Source of the DNA: Pseudomonas sp. GV085 | Lineage (GTDB): Bacteria; Pseudomonadota; Gammaproteobacteria; Pseudomonadales; Pseudomonadaceae | Assembly (NCBI RefSeq): GCF_003050925.1 | Contig: NZ_QAOV01000003.1 | Span: 1-64,000 of the forward strand | Direction of reading: 5' to 3' | Length of the DNA stretch: 64,000 nucleotides | Shown here: positions 38,321 through 48,306 of the stretch, in pieces | Position numbering within the stretch: position 1 is the first letter of the stretch | Layout: the number at the start of each line of letters is the position of its first letter | Translations under genes and position numbers: made by a program | The notes under the pieces: generated by a model | Database searches by the model: none | Told to the model about the DNA's origin: nothing | The model's input: the letters and a program-made list of their open reading frames with translations, nothing else

Positions 38321-38683
38321 AAAACCACCTGACAAATTGTGAAAGCAGGCTCGCAGGCGCGGAAATAGGGCCTTCGCGAGTCTGGTTGAGCGGCCTGGCC
38401 AGCGCCGCTGCCTGGGTCAACAGGCATTGCGTTGACCCGTGAAATCGAACAATTACTGCTGACGCGATAAAAATAAATCGCGTCCGTCTGTAGTACCTGT
38501 CTGATGTTGCCTGACACAAAAGGCCGGGCATTATAACCAGCGTTACGGCATTCGGGGGGCATCGCGGGTTGCCGGTGCAATGGCCGGTTTTCTGGCGGTA
38601 TAGGAAAAATCTGCTAACAATGCACACGGTGCGTATAACGGCAGCTACGCCATAATGCGCGCCGAGATCAAAGGGAGCATCCA
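38321..38683. other. Divergent regulatory region between tex and ompR
   Basis: No gene is supported in this stretch. A minus-strand TATAAT (about 38530-38535) could serve tex with a leader of roughly 200 nt. On the plus strand TTGCCT-N18-TTATAA overlaps the same place, and CATAAT (38651-38656) lies 28 bp before the ompR ATG. These promoter calls are weak. Confidence 0.35.
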
Positions 38684-39424
38684 ATGAGCAGCACTGCACA
38701 AACTGCTGAAGGCGAAAAAATTCTTATCGTTGACGACGATCCGGGGCTGAGCAGCCTGCTGGAGCGTTTTTTCGTCAGCAAGGGCTACCGCGCCCGCGCC
38801 GTACCGAACACCGAGCAAATGGATCGCCTGCTGGCGCGCGAAGTGTTCAACCTGGTCGTCCTCGACCTGATGTTGCCCGGCGAAGACGGCCTGACCGCCT
38901 GCCGCCGTCTGCGCAACGCGAACAACCAGATTCCGATCATCATGCTCACCGCCAAGGGCGACGAGCTGAGCCGGATCAAGGGCCTGGAACTGGGCGCCGA
39001 CGATTACCTGGCCAAGCCGTTCAACCCCGATGAGCTGATGGCTCGCGTCAAGGCGGTATTGCGTCGCCAGTCGGCTCCGGTGCCGGGTGCCCCGGGCAGC
39101 GAAGACGAAAGCGTGACCTTCGGTGACTACGAGTTGTCCCTGGCCACCCGCGAGCTCAAGCGCGGCGAAGAAGTGCACATGCTAACCACCGGTGAATTCG
39201 CGGTGCTCAAGGCCCTGGTGATGAATGCGCGTCAACCGCTGACACGCGACAAATTGATGAACCTGGCCCGTGGCCGCGAGTGGGATGCCCTGGAGCGTTC
39301 CATCGATGTGCAGATTTCCCGTCTGCGCCGGATGATCGAACCCGATCCCTCCAAACCGCGTTACATCCAGACCGTCTGGGGCGTGGGTTATGTGTTTGTT
39401 CCGGATGGTACCGCCACCAAGTGA
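38684..39424 (+). CDS. ompR: OmpR/AmgR-type response regulator
   Basis: The 246-residue regulator has a receiver domain with acidic pocket ILIVDDDPG, phospho-acceptor Asp61 in VVLDLMLPGEDG, Thr in IIMLTAKGDE and Lys in YLAKPFNPDEL. The C-terminal OmpR winged helix contains TTGEFAVLKALVMNARQPLT and RSIDVQISRLRRMIEPDPS. In P. aeruginosa the orthologous pair is AmgRS, which handles envelope stress and aminoglycoside tolerance. AAAGGGAG precedes the ATG. The sensor gene follows after 115 bp that include a degenerate REP and a stable hairpin. Confidence 0.9.
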   Translation: MSSTAQTAEGEKILIVDDDPGLSSLLERFFVSKGYRARAVPNTEQMDRLLAREVFNLVVLDLMLPGEDGLTACRRLRNANNQIPIIMLTAKGDELSRIKGLELGADDYLAKPFNPDELMARVKAVLRRQSAPVPGAPGSEDESVTFGDYELSLATRELKRGEEVHMLTTGEFAVLKALVMNARQPLTRDKLMNLARGREWDALERSIDVQISRLRRMIEPDPSKPRYIQTVWGVGYVFVPDGTATK

Positions 39425-39432
39425 TTGGCGAT

Positions 39433-39521
39433 TTGTAGGAGCGGGTCGTGCGGACAACGGATCAAACGATCCTGTCCGCAGACTCGCGATCCGCAATATG
39501 CGAGCATTGCTCGCTCCTGCA
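39433..39521. repeat. Degenerate REPIN with internal hairpin between ompR and envZ
   Basis: TGTAGGAGCGGG at the left and CGAGCATTGCTCGCTCCTGC at the right are decayed REP arms. Between them GCGGACA (39450-39456) pairs with TGTCCGC (39473-39479), with GGATC/GATCC stacked inside. The structure lies within the two-gene operon. Confidence 0.6.
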
Positions 39522-39539
39522 AGTGTTTAACGGCTAAAC

Positions 39540-40853
39540 ATGAAAACCCCCGTTTGGTTTCCCCAGAGCTTCTTCTCTCGCACCCTTTGGCTGGTGCTCA
39601 TCGTCGTTCTCTTCTCCAAGGCGCTGACCCTGGTTTATCTGCTGATGAACGAGGACGTGCTGGTGGACCGCCAATACAGCCACGGTGTCGCCCTGGTGCT
39701 GCGTGCCTACTGGGCGGCCGATGAAGAGAACCGCGCAAAGATTGCCGATAGTGCACCCCTGATTCGGGTAGTGGGCGCCGGTGTCCCTGAAGGCGAGCAA
39801 CATTGGCCATACAGTGAGATTTACCAGCGACAGATGCAGACCGAGCTGGGGCCAGACACCGAAGTGCGACTACGCATGCATTCTCCCCCGGCACTGTGGG
39901 TTCGTGCCCCGAGCCTGGGTGAAGGCTGGCTGAAAGTGCCGCTGTATCCCCATCCGTTGCGCGGCCAGAAAATCTGGAACGTGCTCGGCTGGTTCCTCGC
40001 TATTGGCCTGCTGTCCACCGCTTCGGCCTGGATCTTCGTCAGCCAGCTCAATCAACCTTTGAAGCGTCTGGTGTATGCCGCGCGGCAACTCGGCCAGGGC
40101 CGTAGCGTGCGCCTGCCGATCAGCGATACGCCGAGTGAGATGACCGAGGTTTACCGCGCCTTCAACCAGATGGCCGAAGACGTCGAGCAGGCCGGTCGCG
40201 AACGCGAGTTGATGCTGGCCGGGGTGTCCCACGACTTGCGTACGCCGTTGACCCGCTTGCGCCTGTCCCTGGAGCTGATGGGCGACCACAGTGACCTGAC
40301 GGACGACATGATCCGTGACATCGAAGACATGGACGCGATTCTTGACCAGTTCCTGGCGTTCATTCGTGACGGACGTGATGAGTCGGTGGAAGAAGTGGAC
40401 CTGAGCGATCTGGTTCGTGAAGTCGCCGCGCCGTACAACCAGAACGAAGAGAAAGTGCATTTGCGCCTGGAGCCGATCCAGCCGTTCCCGCTGCGTCGTG
40501 TATCGATGAAGCGGCTGCTGAACAACCTGATCGGTAATGCTCTGCATCACGCCGGCAGCGGGGTGGAAGTGGCGGCATATGTGTCCGGGGATACCAGTGC
40601 GCCGTATGTGGTCCTGAGTGTCATGGACCGTGGCGCGGGGATCGATCCGTCAGAGCTGGAGGCGATTTTCAACCCGTTCACCCGGGGGGATCGTGCTCGG
40701 GGTGGCAAGGGCACCGGGTTGGGGTTGGCAATCGTGAAGCGGATTGCTTCGATGCATGGCGGCAACGTTGAGCTGCGTAACCGCTCGGGCGGTGGGCTGG
40801 AAGCGCGGGTGCGGTTGCCGTTGGGGTTGCTGCTGCCGCGGGATGCCGTTTAA
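39540..40853 (+). CDS. envZ: EnvZ/AmgS-type sensor histidine kinase
   Basis: The 437-residue kinase has TM1 at about 12-36, a periplasmic domain to about 145, TM2 at about 148-168, a HAMP domain, the phospho-acceptor His231 in GVSHDLRTPLTRLRLSLELM, and a CA domain with N-box LLNNLIGNALHHA, G1 VMDRGAGIDPSE and G2 GGKGTGLGLAIVKRI. It should phosphorylate the upstream OmpR-type regulator. No good Shine-Dalgarno is visible before the ATG, and the preceding hairpin may reduce its expression relative to ompR. Confidence 0.9.
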   Translation: MKTPVWFPQSFFSRTLWLVLIVVLFSKALTLVYLLMNEDVLVDRQYSHGVALVLRAYWAADEENRAKIADSAPLIRVVGAGVPEGEQHWPYSEIYQRQMQTELGPDTEVRLRMHSPPALWVRAPSLGEGWLKVPLYPHPLRGQKIWNVLGWFLAIGLLSTASAWIFVSQLNQPLKRLVYAARQLGQGRSVRLPISDTPSEMTEVYRAFNQMAEDVEQAGRERELMLAGVSHDLRTPLTRLRLSLELMGDHSDLTDDMIRDIEDMDAILDQFLAFIRDGRDESVEEVDLSDLVREVAAPYNQNEEKVHLRLEPIQPFPLRRVSMKRLLNNLIGNALHHAGSGVEVAAYVSGDTSAPYVVLSVMDRGAGIDPSELEAIFNPFTRGDRARGGKGTGLGLAIVKRIASMHGGNVELRNRSGGGLEARVRLPLGLLLPRDAV

Positions 40854-40859
40854 CGGCTG

Positions 40860-40951
40860 AAAAGATCGCAGCCTCGCTTCGCTCGACAGCTCCTACGGGG
40901 GATCGCATTTTTCTGTAGGAGCTGTCGAGCGAAGCGAGGCTGCGATCTTTT
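40860..40951. repeat. REPIN, GCTGTCGAGCGAAGCGAGGC type
   Basis: GATCGCAGCCTCGCTTCGCT and its inverse form a third palindrome variant with the CTCCTAC edge. It lies between the convergent envZ and rimK genes. Confidence 0.92.
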
Positions 40952-40956
40952 CAGGC

Positions 40957-41862
40957 TCAACCCTTACCTTTGGTCCGCGTCATATTCGGCCCACCATTCT
41001 TCTCCAGATGCTCAATGATGATCCCCGCGACATTCTTCCCGGTGGTGGTCTCGATCCCTTCAAGCCCCGGCGACGAGTTCACTTCCATCACCAGCGGCCC
41101 GTGATTGGAGCGCAGGATATCCACTCCCGCCACCGCCAGCCCCATGACCTTCGCCGCACGCAACGCCGTCATGCGTTCTTCCGGGGTGATCTTGATCAGG
41201 CTCGCGCTGCCACCGCGATGCAGGTTGGAGCGAAACTCGCCGGGTTTGGCCTGGCGCTTCATCGCCGCAATCACCTTGTCACCGACGACGAAGCAGCGAA
41301 TATCCGCTCCGCCAGCCTCCTTGATGTACTCCTGAACCATGATGTTCTGCTTGAGGCCCATGAATGCCTCGATCACCGATTCCGCGGCCGTGGCGGTTTC
41401 GCACAGCACCACGCCGATGCCCTGGGTACCTTCCAGCACCTTGATCACCAACGGCGCGCCGTTGACCATTTCGATCAGGTCGGGAATGTCGTCGGGGGAG
41501 TGGGCAAAGCCGGTCACCGGCAAACCGATCCCGCGACGGGACAGCAATTGCAGCGAACGCAGCTTGTCCCGTGAACGGGCAATGGCCACCGATTCGTTGA
41601 GTGGAAATACCCCCATCATTTCGAACTGGCGCAGCACTGCGCAGCCATAAAAGGTCACGGACGCACCGATCCGTGGAATCACCGCATCGAAACCCTCCAA
41701 CGGTTTGCCGCGATAGTGGATCTGCGGCTTGTGGCTGGCGATGTTCATGTAGGCGCGCAAGGTGTCGACCACCACCATTTCATGGCCACGCTCGGTACCG
41801 GCTTCGACCAGACGACGGGTGGAATACAGACGCGGGTTCCGCGACAGCACAGCGATCTTCAT
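40957..41862 (-). CDS. rimK: Ribosomal protein S6 glutamate ligase RimK
   Basis: The 301-residue ATP-grasp ligase adds glutamates to the C-terminus of ribosomal protein S6. Its landmarks are [55 protein letters not shown] and the metal-binding [14 protein letters not shown]. In P. fluorescens RimK modification of S6 reshapes the proteome and responds to cyclic-di-GMP. It overlaps the rimB stop by 4 bp (ATGA). Confidence 0.93.
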   Translation of the reverse strand: MKIAVLSRNPRLYSTRRLVEAGTERGHEMVVVDTLRAYMNIASHKPQIHYRGKPLEGFDAVIPRIGASVTFYGCAVLRQFEMMGVFPLNESVAIARSRDKLRSLQLLSRRGIGLPVTGFAHSPDDIPDLIEMVNGAPLVIKVLEGTQGIGVVLCETATAAESVIEAFMGLKQNIMVQEYIKEAGGADIRCFVVGDKVIAAMKRQAKPGEFRSNLHRGGSASLIKITPEERMTALRAAKVMGLAVAGVDILRSNHGPLVMEVNSSPGLEGIETTTGKNVAGIIIEHLEKNGGPNMTRTKGKG

Positions 41863-42338
41863 GCAACACCTGTGGAGGAGGTAGATACCGGGAACACCGG
41901 CTTGTCTTGTACATACTTGATGCCCGGATTGACCACCAACTGGCCGTGGATCAGGGCTTTGGAGCCGAGCAACAGGCGATAACGCATGGACTTGCGGCAG
42001 GCGAGCGTGAACTCGACCCGCCAGACCCGATCACCAAGGGCCAGGGTGGTGCTGATCACGTATCGCACCTGCGCGTGACCGTTTGAGCTTTTAATGGTTT
42101 TCCTTGTCACCAGCGGTGCTTCGCAGCGACGGTGACGCAACTGGACTACCGTGCCCAGGTGTGCCGTGAAACGCACCCACTGCTCGCCGTCGCGCTCGAA
42201 CGGCTCGATTTCGGTAGCGTGGAGGCTTGAGGTGCTGGCACCGGTGTCGATTTTTGCCCGAAGGCCGGCGACTCCCAAATCAGGGAGCGCCACCCACTCG
42301 CGCAGACCGACAACGGTCAAATGGTCAAATGTCTTCAA
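41859..42338 (-). CDS. rimB: Retropepsin-like aspartic protease, RimB type
   Basis: The 159-residue protein of the ATP-dependent zinc protease/retropepsin-like family has the catalytic triad motif in [16 protein letters not shown] and a C-terminal [17 protein letters not shown]. It is thought to trim or counteract glutamate tails placed by RimK. The start is an unusual TTG at 42338, required because no in-frame ATG lies upstream before a stop. This TTG overlaps the TGA of a small upstream ORF (TTGA), implying coupled translation. A later internal start would remove conserved sequence. Confidence 0.83.
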   Translation of the reverse strand: MKTFDHLTVVGLREWVALPDLGVAGLRAKIDTGASTSSLHATEIEPFERDGEQWVRFTAHLGTVVQLRHRRCEAPLVTRKTIKSSNGHAQVRYVISTTLALGDRVWRVEFTLACRKSMRYRLLLGSKALIHGQLVVNPGIKYVQDKPVFPVSTSSTGVA

Positions 42339-42475
42339 AATTGCTCAACCGGTAGAAACCGCGGTGGCCGCAGGCGGCCGAATTCGCGGTATTCACGCAG
42401 AATAATGGTTAAAAGGCGACAGATATCTACGGCCCGGATTTCCAGCCCCGCAAGGAGGTTATGGAATGTCAGCAT
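42335..42475 (-). CDS. Small 46-residue ORF coupled to rimB
   Basis: The frame runs from an ATG at 42475 to a TGA at 42337-42335, which overlaps the rimB TTG start. The product is basic and probably helical, with EIRAVDICRLLTIILREYRE followed by an Arg/Pro-rich tail. No strong Shine-Dalgarno precedes it. Its position is where a first gene of a rimABK operon would lie, but I cannot show it is RimA. It may instead be a leader ORF whose translation opens rimB. Confidence 0.45.
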   Translation of the reverse strand: MLTFHNLLAGLEIRAVDICRLLTIILREYREFGRLRPPRFLPVEQF

Positions 42476-42554
42476 TGTAGCTCGGGCCGGTGAAATTCTT
42501 GGTACGACAGAAACGGTAGTACAGTTCACCAATATTTCAGAATGAGGAAATTCC

Positions 42555-42959
42555 ATGGCACAAAAAAACGAAGAGGACGACAAAGTCCGCCTCGATAAAT
42601 GGTTGTGGGCTGCACGATTTTACAAAACCCGGGCCTTGGCCAAAGCAGCGATTGAAAGCGGCAAGGTGCATTGCCGGGGTGAGCGCTGCAAGCCCGGCAA
42701 GGAACCACGTATCGGCGATGAATTCGTGATTCGTACTGGTTTCGACGAGCGCACGGTGGTGGTCCAGGCGCTGTCGATCGTGCGCCGTGGCGCGCCGGAA
42801 GCACAGATGCTGTACGCCGAAACCGAAGCCAGCATCGCCAAGCGCGAAAACGCCGCCGCCGAGCGCAAAGCGGGCGCTCTGGGCGTGAGCACCGACGGCA
42901 AACCGAGCAAGAAACAGCGGCGGGATCTGTTCAAGTTTCGTGGCAGCAGCAACGAATGA
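42555..42959 (+). CDS. hslR: Ribosome-associated heat shock protein 15
   Basis: The 134-residue S4-domain RNA-binding protein recycles free 50S subunits carrying nascent chains. The S4 motif is VRLDKWLWAARFYKTRALAK followed by AIESGKVHCRGERCKPGKE. A basic Lys/Arg-rich C-terminal tail ends KKQRRDLFKFRGSSNE. GAGGAA precedes the ATG. It is followed by hslO on the same strand, the usual pairing of heat-shock genes. Confidence 0.92.
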   Translation: MAQKNEEDDKVRLDKWLWAARFYKTRALAKAAIESGKVHCRGERCKPGKEPRIGDEFVIRTGFDERTVVVQALSIVRRGAPEAQMLYAETEASIAKRENAAAERKAGALGVSTDGKPSKKQRRDLFKFRGSSNE

Positions 42960-43187
42960 TTGACCGGGTCCGTCGATCACTCAAACAGGCAACGACTTGT
43001 AATTGTGCTTGCGCGTAGCCATATGGGGTAGTTCGCCTGCCCTGCACGAGCCATTGGCAGTGCCATTCGTCGTAAAGCGCACACAGTCGCCGGCCTGTAG
43101 GCCATAACCAGACAGCAAGACGCTATGGCCAAGGCGTAACCTCGAATTCTGTAATCACTTTTGTCACCACTTCAGATACCCAGACTT

Positions 43188-44090
43188 ATGACCGACCTAC
43201 CGGATAACGACTTCACCCAACGCTTCATCTTCGATGACAGCGACACCCGTGGCGAGCTGGTCTCCTTGGAGCTCAGCTACGCCGAAGTCCTGGCCAAACA
43301 CGCCTACCCGCAGCCGGTCGCGCAACTGCTCGGCGAGCTGATGGCGGCTGCATCGTTGCTGGTCGGCACGTTGAAGTTCGATGGCTTGTTGATCCTGCAG
43401 GCCCGCTCCGAAGGCCCGATCCCGCTGCTGATGATCGAGTGCTCCAGCGAGCGCGATATCCGTGGCCTGGCCCGTTACGAAGCGGACCGCGTTGCCCCCG
43501 ACGCTACCCTGGCCGATCTGATGCCGGATGGTTCGCTGACATTGACCGTCGACCCGAAACAGGGCCGACGCTATCAGGGCGTCGTCGATCTGGATGGCGA
43601 AACGTTGTCCGACTGCTTTACCAACTACTTCGTCATGTCGCAGCAGATTGGCACGCGTATCAAGCTCTGCGCCGATGGCCGTCGCGCCCGTGGCCTGTTG
43701 CTGCAGCAACTGCCCGCCGACCGCCTTAAAGACGAAGAGGAACGCGCTGCCAGCTGGCAGCACCTCACCGCATTGGCCACCACCCTGACCGCCGATGAGC
43801 TGCTGGGCCTGGACAACGAAACCGTGTTACATCGCCTCTACCACGAAGAGCAGGTGCGTCTGTTCGATGTGCAGAAGTTGCGCTTCCGCTGCAGCTGCTC
43901 GCGCGAACGTTCAGCCAATGCGCTGGTCAGTCTGGGTATGGAAGACGCGCAGCAATTGGTCGTCGAGCACGGTGGCAACATTGAAATCGATTGCCAGTTC
44001 TGTAACCAGCGCTACCTGTTCGATGCCGCCGACGTGACTCAATTATTCGCCGGTGCGGGCATCGAGACGCCGTCAGATACTCGTCACTAA
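43188..44090 (+). CDS. hslO: Redox-regulated chaperone Hsp33
   Basis: The 300-residue holdase is activated by oxidation. The zinc-binding redox switch at the C-terminus is complete: CSC in [15 protein letters not shown] and CQFC in [10 protein letters not shown]. The N-terminal domain contains [20 protein letters not shown] and [21 protein letters not shown] use the ATG at 43188; a longer frame from 43161 adds nine unconserved-looking residues. No clear Shine-Dalgarno is visible. Confidence 0.92.
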   Translation: MTDLPDNDFTQRFIFDDSDTRGELVSLELSYAEVLAKHAYPQPVAQLLGELMAAASLLVGTLKFDGLLILQARSEGPIPLLMIECSSERDIRGLARYEADRVAPDATLADLMPDGSLTLTVDPKQGRRYQGVVDLDGETLSDCFTNYFVMSQQIGTRIKLCADGRRARGLLLQQLPADRLKDEEERAASWQHLTALATTLTADELLGLDNETVLHRLYHEEQVRLFDVQKLRFRCSCSRERSANALVSLGMEDAQQLVVEHGGNIEIDCQFCNQRYLFDAADVTQLFAGAGIETPSDTRH

Positions 44091-45812
<1,722 letters not shown>

Positions 45813-45831
45813 GCGTTGGTTTGATGCAATG

Positions 45832-45860
45832 AAAAAGCCGCCCTTCGGGGCGGCTTTTTC
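45832..45860 (+). terminator. Bidirectional terminator after pckA
   Basis: AAAAAGCCGCCC and GGGCGGCTTTTT form a stem with a TTCG loop. The A and T runs allow it to stop transcription from both sides, including the DUF1493 operon. Confidence 0.95.
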
Positions 45861-45870
45861 GTGCGCGTCG

Positions 45871-46224
45871 TTACAGGCCTTCCAACTCCTGCGTGTCCCA
45901 GCGCTGAGCCTGAACGGCCCGGTAGAGCATGCCGATGGTCAATGGCACCTTCTCGCCGCGACCCTTGGCTTTTCGCTTTAGATTCACGTCAAAGCCGTCG
46001 GGCTGGAAATAGCGATAGCTGTCGAAATCCACGAAATCGATGGCAAAGTGGTTTTCCAGGGTTTCGATCAGGTGTTGAGCATCGGCACCGTTGCAGCCCA
46101 GGTCGAAATTGATCGAGGTGCCGAGGCTGATGGCTTTGCGTTCGGGGAAGCCGAGTTCTTCATGCAGCAGTTGCATGAGTTGCTGCATCAAGTGGTCGTC
46201 AGGGAGGTTGGGGGCGAGGTTCAT
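45871..46224 (-). CDS. DUF1493-type acyl-carrier-like protein coupled to hipA
   Basis: The 117-residue protein resembles the DUF1493 family: an N-terminal helix with MQQLMQLLHEELGFPERKAI, then INFDLGCNGADAQHLIETLE and a following YRYFQPDGFDVN. The DLGxxGxDA core is like that of an acyl carrier protein, but the phosphopantetheine-accepting Ser is replaced, as is usual in the family. Its function is unknown. The ATG overlaps the hipA stop by 4 bp and a GGAG lies just inside hipA. It therefore seems to belong to the hipBA operon, which is not a standard arrangement. Confidence 0.7.
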   Translation of the reverse strand: MNLAPNLPDDHLMQQLMQLLHEELGFPERKAISLGTSINFDLGCNGADAQHLIETLENHFAIDFVDFDSYRYFQPDGFDVNLKRKAKGRGEKVPLTIGMLYRAVQAQRWDTQELEGL

Positions 46225-47498
46225 TGCGTAGGCTCCGCTAATCGAAATGCAGGCGCCATATTATCCTGCTCACGTTTCGATAGCCCCAAAGCCCCCGCTA
46301 GTGTTGGCCATTGGCTGACAACTTCCTTGAAGCTGTCGATGATGTTTTCTGCATCCGCACGACCGACCCGAAAATACTCTGCCACTTCCCGGGCCAGCTC
46401 CAGATCCAGTGCGTTATCGGTATCGGTGATGTTGAGCTTCAAGCCGTCGGCGTGGGCCACCGGGTTCATGTCATAGGCGGCAGACAATCGCCATCCACGA
46501 TCCGGATCAAGGATAAAACCATGGTTGCGCAGGTGGTCGTCGGTGTTGGAGACCAGGATGTTGAAAACAATCCGAGACCACAACTCTCGAAGGTCAGCGT
46601 TGGTTTGCGAGCCATGTTCCATGAGCACTTCGGCTAACTCAAGGTAGCTTGCGCCGACGGAGGCATCGTCACCGTCAACGCGATCAGTCATGGTCATGCC
46701 TGAGGCAAAATGCAGTCGGCCACCCCGTTCAGTACGATCGAATCGCTTGACCATGAAGCAGTGATGATCACTGGCATAGCGTCGGGCGATACCGGTCGCG
46801 ACTCGCAGGCCACAATGACTGGCCAAGGCATTCACCACCAGTTCCCAAGCGCCAATGTCATAGTCGTCGCGGGTGCTGGGGAACTTGGCTATCCACAAGT
46901 GACCGTGCTCGTCTGCAACGCTGGCCTTGGGGCGGGCGCCACCCAGTGAGCCTCCAGGTGCGATCAGCATTCTCAGCCACTCGCGGCCATCGAGTGAGGT
47001 GTTGTCCGGATCGTTTTCCAGAGCTCGGCTTGCTTGTTCCAACGCCCGCAACTCAATGAAGGGTGGGGCGGCCACGCCATCGCGATCATCGAGAAAGTTG
47101 CCTTGGTCATTGAGCTTGTAGCGGATCGCGCCAACCCGATAGAGATCATGTACGCCTAACAGGAAATCCGACTCGTGGAGCTTGCTGCCTTTGGCAGCCA
47201 AGCCTTCGCGGATGTCGCGCTCCAGTCGCCGCTTCATCAACAGTTGACCCCACCGATCAGGGCTTGAATCAGCGAACACGCCAAATCGGCTTTGATGTTG
47301 CCCCGGGAACTGACGACCCTCATAGAGCCCGATTCGAGGGTCCAGGGGTGTGAAGTTCAACTCGGGGTCAGCTAACGCAGCGGCGTCGTATTCAAACTCG
47401 AAGACGTCCGTGGAGCGGGTCTTTCGGGCATGCAAGAAACCGAGACGTCTGGGCCCATTCAAGGATTCCCAATCGGCATACACCGCAATCTGCGTCAT
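46221..47498 (-). CDS. hipA: HipA-family serine/threonine kinase toxin
   Basis: The 425-residue protein has the complete HipA layout: an N-terminal subdomain 1 (about residues 1-110), a glycine-rich loop in [12 protein letters not shown] (181-192) with the downstream ATP-binding Lys in LWIAKFPS, the catalytic segment [17 protein letters not shown] (Asp at about 320), and the metal-binding YDMNP (Asp343). HipA toxins phosphorylate tRNA ligases such as GltX and cause growth arrest. It overlaps hipB by 4 bp. No truncation or missing catalytic residue is visible, so it should be active. Confidence 0.88.
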   Translation of the reverse strand: MTQIAVYADWESLNGPRRLGFLHARKTRSTDVFEFEYDAAALADPELNFTPLDPRIGLYEGRQFPGQHQSRFGVFADSSPDRWGQLLMKRRLERDIREGLAAKGSKLHESDFLLGVHDLYRVGAIRYKLNDQGNFLDDRDGVAAPPFIELRALEQASRALENDPDNTSLDGREWLRMLIAPGGSLGGARPKASVADEHGHLWIAKFPSTRDDYDIGAWELVVNALASHCGLRVATGIARRYASDHHCFMVKRFDRTERGGRLHFASGMTMTDRVDGDDASVGASYLELAEVLMEHGSQTNADLRELWSRIVFNILVSNTDDHLRNHGFILDPDRGWRLSAAYDMNPVAHADGLKLNITDTDNALDLELAREVAEYFRVGRADAENIIDSFKEVVSQWPTLAGALGLSKREQDNMAPAFRLAEPTQ

Positions 47499-47989
47499 TT
47501 TTCACCTGTCCCTGGCTTGGCTTTTTTCTTGGTCAACAGACTGGAAAGTGAGTGGGTGTTGAAGGGGAAATCAGCGGATAGCTCTTCTGTGTGGGTGGTA
47601 CTTTCAATCACTCCAGTATCTTTTTCAGGTATTGGGGAGGCTTTTTTTACTGCGCTTATTCGGCGTACTCGTGGGTTCGAGTCTTTGACTGAGGTTGCCT
47701 TGGGTTTGAGTTGTGCGTCCTGCAGTTGCCGCCCCACCTCATCGGTTGCCGCGAGTTTGTTCAAGTCTTTTTCCAGACCCAGGACTTGCATGACAGACAG
47801 GTAGGCGCCGATGGTCACCCCTGAGCCACCTGATTCCAGAGAGCGCAAGGTTGTCAGTGACATGCCCGACCTCTCAGCGACTTGTTTAGCTGTGAGTTTG
47901 CGGCGTAGGCGAGCGAGTTTCAGTCGCTCGCCGAACTCGGAAAGTAGTCTGGAAGCGGCGGGCAAGAGTGGAGCTGTCTTCTTGGCCAT
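47495..47989 (-). CDS. hipB: HipB-like Xre-family antitoxin with a C-terminal tail
   Basis: The 164-residue protein has an Xre HTH in its N-terminal half: [20 protein letters not shown] and [15 protein letters not shown]. About 80 residues of a Lys/Ser/Thr-rich, probably disordered tail follow, longer than the C-terminus of E. coli HipB. It should bind HipA and its own operator. I use the ATG at 47989 with AAGGAA about ten bases upstream; an earlier ATG at 48007 is possible. Repeated GCCAGAATAAT motifs upstream are probable operators. Confidence 0.82.
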   Translation of the reverse strand: MAKKTAPLLPAASRLLSEFGERLKLARLRRKLTAKQVAERSGMSLTTLRSLESGGSGVTIGAYLSVMQVLGLEKDLNKLAATDEVGRQLQDAQLKPKATSVKDSNPRVRRISAVKKASPIPEKDTGVIESTTHTEELSADFPFNTHSLSSLLTKKKAKPGTGEK

Positions 47990-48022
47990 ATGCCAATATT
48001 CCTTCATTAAGGCGCTATAACT

Positions 48023-48170
48023 GCCAGAATAATAGCACTTAATGGAAAAAATGAGCGGCGATTGGGGCATTGAAAAAGACACCATTCTCGTGACGCTGAT
48101 TTCCTTTAGGAAGACCTGCTAGCTGCCATTATTCCAGCTGCTTTATATTTAAACGGCCAGAATAATTCCA
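48023..48170. promoter_or_regulatory. Probable HipB operators, repeated GCCAGAATAAT motif
   Basis: GCCAGAATAATAG (48023-48035) and GGCCAGAATAATTCC (48156-48170) share an 11-bp core. An inverted, partly matching copy, CCATTATTCCAG, lies at 48126-48137. The spacing from hipB fits autoregulation by cooperative HipB binding. Confidence 0.5.
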
Positions 48171-48182
48171 CTTTGGTGTGCT

Positions 48183-48224
48183 GTCCCGTCCTGAAACAGG
48201 TGTAAACCTGTTTCAGGACGGGAC
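48183..48224. repeat. Perfect 19-bp inverted repeat with 4-nt loop
   Basis: GTCCCGTCCTGAAACAGGT (48183-48201) and its exact inverse (48206-48224) flank GTAA. No T run follows on either strand, so it does not look like a terminator. It occurs once in the window and matches none of the REP types. It sits at the outer edge of the hip module, next to the porin terminator. Confidence 0.85.
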
Positions 48225-48234
48225 AATGAGCCAC

Positions 48235-48264
48235 AAAAAAGCCCCGAACCAACCGGGGCTTCTT
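48235..48264 (-). terminator. Terminator of the OprD-family porin gene
   Basis: The stem AGCCCCG/CGGGGCT is followed on the minus strand by TTTTTT, 43 bp after the porin stop. Confidence 0.88.
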
Positions 48265-48306
48265 CATTCTCAGCCTTGCATCAGGCCTCGACACCGCAAC
48301 CGATCA

